A stretch of 64,000 nucleotides of DNA. Origin: JAKJEP01 sp964580995. GTDB lineage: Bacteria; Planctomycetota; Phycisphaerae; Sedimentisphaerales; SM23-30. The position numbers were made by a program, and so were the translations under genes. Every line of letters begins with the position of its first letter. The first letter of the stretch is position 1. Below the pieces are notes generated by a model. That model was given only the letters and a program-made list of their open reading frames with translations. It searched no databases and had not been told where the DNA came from. Shown one piece after another: positions 62,701-64,000 of the stretch. The stretch lies in NCBI GenBank assembly GCA_964580995.1, contig CAZOMV010000012.1, positions 1 to 64,000 on the forward strand. Reading direction: 5' to 3'.

Positions 62701-64000
62701 GTAAATGCTTCCGCCGCAAATTCCTCTTTTATATTCATCCCCAGCCGCTCTGCCTGCTCTTCCAGAAAACTGCCCGTACCCGCCGCGCAGGCATGGTTCA
62801 TCTCAAAATCCACCACCACCCCGCCCTCCAGCGAAATATACTTGCTATCCTGTCCTCCAATTTCAAAGATCGTGTCCACCCGCACATCCACTATCGCCGC
62901 ACCGGTCGCCTGCGCTGTGATCTCGTTAATCACCAGGTCCGCCCCCACAAAATCCCCCGTCAGATACCGCCCCGATCCCGTCGTTGCCACCCCCAGAATC
63001 TCCACCAGCCCGTTCACCTCCTGCCCCACCATCTCCAGCCCCTTCCGCACCGCCTCTAGCGGACGGCTGGCCGTCATCAGATATGCCTTGCTCAGCACCT
63101 CCTTGCTTTCGTTCATCACCACCACATTCGTGCTGATCGAACCCACGTCGATCCCCAGGTAGGCCGGAATCGTCCGGCCCGTCCGCCGTGCCGCCTCCAG
63201 CTTTTCCGCATGGACCTTGCTGTCCGGCGTCGGATACGACGGCTGCTTCAGCGGCGCCAAACGATACCCGATCTCCCGGTTATGGTGGATATACTCCTCC
63301 AGCTTTGCCAGCAGCACCCGCGGCTCCTGCTGACTGCCGCTGCCCGCTCCTTCCTTCCGCTGTACCAGCACCGCCCCCAACGCCCCTGTCACCGCGTGCA
63401 TCTCCGGCACAATCAGCCCGCCCCGCCCCAGCTCAAACACATCCTCAATCGCCCGTACCACCCCCACATTGCTGGCCACCCCGCCGCAAAATGCCACCGG
63501 CTTGACCACTTCCTTCCCCTGGCACAAACTCCCCATCAAATTCCGCGCCAATCCCAGACACAATCCCGCCAGTATATCATTCACTGGTGTCGCCTGCTGC
63601 TGCAGATGAATCATGTCCGACTTGGCAAAGACGCTGCACCGGCCCGCTACCCGCGGTGGCGCTGTGCATAGAGCCGCCAACTGCCCAAACTCATCCTCTA
63701 TGTGAATCCCCAGCCGCGACGCCTGCTGATCCAGAAAACTGCCCGTTCCCGCGGCACAGTTGGTATTCACCGAAAAATCCGCCATATCCCCGATTCCCCT
63801 CTGCCCGCCTTCCTCCGATCCATTACTCCCCTCATTCAAAAAGATCACCTTGCTGTCCTGACCGCCCATCTCGATCAGCGTCCGCACCTCCGGATGCAAA
63901 TGCCGGATCGCCGCTGCCTGACTGATCAGCTCATTGACAAAATCGATCCCTAAAATCTTGCACAACTCCCGCCCCGCGCTGCCAGTCCCCACCATCGTCC
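59772..64000 (-). CDS. Activase/2-hydroxyacyl-CoA dehydratase-like megaprotein (PlsA/GeR-like), 5' end beyond window
   Basis: At least 1407 residues, start outside the window. In order: a BadF/BcrA-type ASKHA activase domain (MGGQDSKVIFLN, NTNCAAGTGSFLDQQASRLG), a second complete activase domain (YLGIDVGSISTNVVVMN, FEIGGQDSKYISLEGG, NHACAAGTGSFLEEQAERLG), a DUF2229-type region with FECGKCPNNCEIKEV and GIPMCLSNYQFLPLW, and a HgdB-like dehydratase region with SGKECLPCTITTGDML and MPSGSGPCRFGQYN. This two-activase plus dehydratase layout is that of bacterial plasmalogen synthase PlsA and glycerol ester reductase GeR, which reduce ester-linked lipids to ether or alkenyl ether forms. The first activase lacks its N-terminal phosphate-binding part only because the window ends. 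An alternative is an unrelated ATP-driven reductase of the benzoyl-CoA/dehydratase type. Confidence 0.8.
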   Translation of the reverse strand, partial: TMVGTGSAGRELCKILGIDFVNELISQAAAIRHLHPEVRTLIEMGGQDSKVIFLNEGSNGSEEGGQRGIGDMADFSVNTNCAAGTGSFLDQQASRLGIHIEDEFGQLAALCTAPPRVAGRCSVFAKSDMIHLQQQATPVNDILAGLCLGLARNLMGSLCQGKEVVKPVAFCGGVASNVGVVRAIEDVFELGRGGLIVPEMHAVTGALGAVLVQRKEGAGSGSQQEPRVLLAKLEEYIHHNREIGYRLAPLKQPSYPTPDSKVHAEKLEAARRTGRTIPAYLGIDVGSISTNVVVMNESKEVLSKAYLMTASRPLEAVRKGLEMVGQEVNGLVEILGVATTGSGRYLTGDFVGADLVINEITAQATGAAIVDVRVDTIFEIGGQDSKYISLEGGVVVDFEMNHACAAGTGSFLEEQAERLGMNIKEEFAAEAFTSTAPIRLGERCTVFMESDLISYQQQGAKRADLTAGLCYSIVTNYLNRVVGNRKIGHRIFFQGGTAFNRAVVSAFEAVTGKRIIVPDHHEVTGALGAAELARRHMVQKQQEARQRLASTFRGFDLAKLEYQIRSFECGKCPNNCEIKEVTLPDADPLYYGSRCDLYNVKKNEGQSKNLPDLFQERQKMLERYAGLDGAGRAAQQGSAPRRTIGIPMCLSNYQFLPLWGAFFHELGLEVVLSGKSSKSVIHKGVAMVLAQPCFPVKVAHGHVMELVEKGVDYIWLPSVVSMTADYAENLHNQLCPYVQTIPYQVKVALKAKGIDLAGAKNHLIDIHVRFQEGVKGLLHTLLPLTKQLGVSKKQIVRALDRALAEQRSFEAACIERGRAILENIEPGQKVCVIVSRPYNGCDPGISLDMPRKLRKMNVLALPMDFLDLRNANITEPELQEQMYWKYGQRIFRAAHIIRDDPRLNAIYISNFSCGPDSFIISLFKELMGYTDEEGVEHRKPALVVEIDEHSADAGVVTRLEAFHESLKAVEEHRLATQVARPRIPATQSPQSPWRSEWGDCSGRTLYIPWMGDHAQAMAAAFRHCGQDAEVMPIGDDETMRWGRQFTSGKECLPCTITTGDMLKVLNKPGFNPDHAAFFMPSGSGPCRFGQYNCLQRLVLKQAGMPNTIPIVAPNQDSNFYKHFQRFKKDPTRLAFDGIAAIDLLFKTLLKLRPYETQAGAADKAYEYCVQRMVHALERGLSEKEMAGEMKMCADEFSRVPVDRSRRRPLVSVVGEIYVRSHSFANDNIVRQLESLGAEVNLAGFAEWLYYTNHTRKKMALRWSDYKLYLQNAIKNRIQHKIEKSFAEPLEAFFGPLAEGNIQDVIAVALPYMHESFEGEAVLSIGKIVEMHHHHAAAGAVNVMPFTCMPSTIVSAITRQITQDCQGMPIINISYDGQQDPTLQTRLEAFIHQVNSYHKTLTQTAVEIH

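Noticed and set aside
1..64000. CRISPR arrays, tRNA or rRNA genes
   Set aside because: I saw no regularly spaced repeats, no cas genes and no recognisable tRNA cloverleaf or rRNA sequence. A tRNA or covariance scan would settle the RNA part.

Overview
Organism. The window looks like a chromosomal segment of an anaerobic or facultative planctomycete-type bacterium, most likely class Phycisphaerae (Sedimentisphaerales-like). This rests on a PEP-CTERM protein and a PEP-CTERM/exosortase-type glycosyltransferase, very large secreted proteins with dockerin-like, lamin-tail and CotH modules, several ECF sigma factors, uroporphyrinogen-decarboxylase-like methyltransferases, and an acyl-CoA-dehydratase-activase-type megaprotein. 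Base composition is moderately GC-rich and even throughout. I see no rRNA, tRNA, CRISPR array, prophage or intact insertion sequence.

Layout. 1-1280: end of a dispersed repeat and an orphan AAA/DUF4143 ATPase. 1440-5024: branched-chain amino-acid operon ilvB-ilvN-ilvC with a good promoter, followed by a GlpX-family gene with an altered active site and a lone groES. 6793-10986: GH78 rhamnosidase, then an ECF sigma/membrane protein/secreted protein cluster. 11053-14070 (minus): glycolytic/pentose genes gap-pgk-rpe. 14258-19376: TauE-type permease diverging from an autoregulated GntR-ABC-permease-membrane protein-ECF sigma operon. 19377-19835: non-coding, possibly structured. 19836-23383: TonB-dependent receptor converging on a B12-binding radical SAM enzyme. 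23665-26978 (minus): argC-argJ downstream of a terminated rplM-rpsI operon. 27684-30777: corA, then minus-strand dnaJ-like/membrane protein/rnpA/yidD. 31263-33472: flgM-like, a small Cys-rich protein and a phosphohexomutase. 33494-41016 (minus): PEP-CTERM protein, a UroD-like pair, and a 1354-residue secreted protein. 41329-45940: small protein, PQQ-propeller lipoprotein, purH, BaiN-like flavoprotein. 45945-52608 (minus): seven-gene directon pyrR-pyrB-pyrC-NYN-GT4-GT2-GT2. 53062-57874: secreted propeller protein and a dockerin/LTD/CotH protein. 57891-64000 (minus): activase/dehydratase megaprotein followed closely by a Tes/MJ0619-like radical SAM protein.

Most notable. (1) The last two genes form a compact operon whose architectures match bacterial ether-lipid (PlsA/GeR-type ester-to-ether reduction) and membrane-spanning lipid (Tes-type radical SAM coupling) enzymes, so this is a candidate locus for tetraether or plasmalogen-like lipids. 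(2) A ~90-bp repeat with a hairpin at each end and one in the middle occurs in three full copies plus one partial copy; one copy supplies the stop codon of the giant secreted protein. (3) The GlpX homologue has lost several conserved acidic metal ligands, and IlvC has a cofactor loop suggestive of NADH use. (4) The GntR gene has a perfect 8+7+8 operator on its own promoter.
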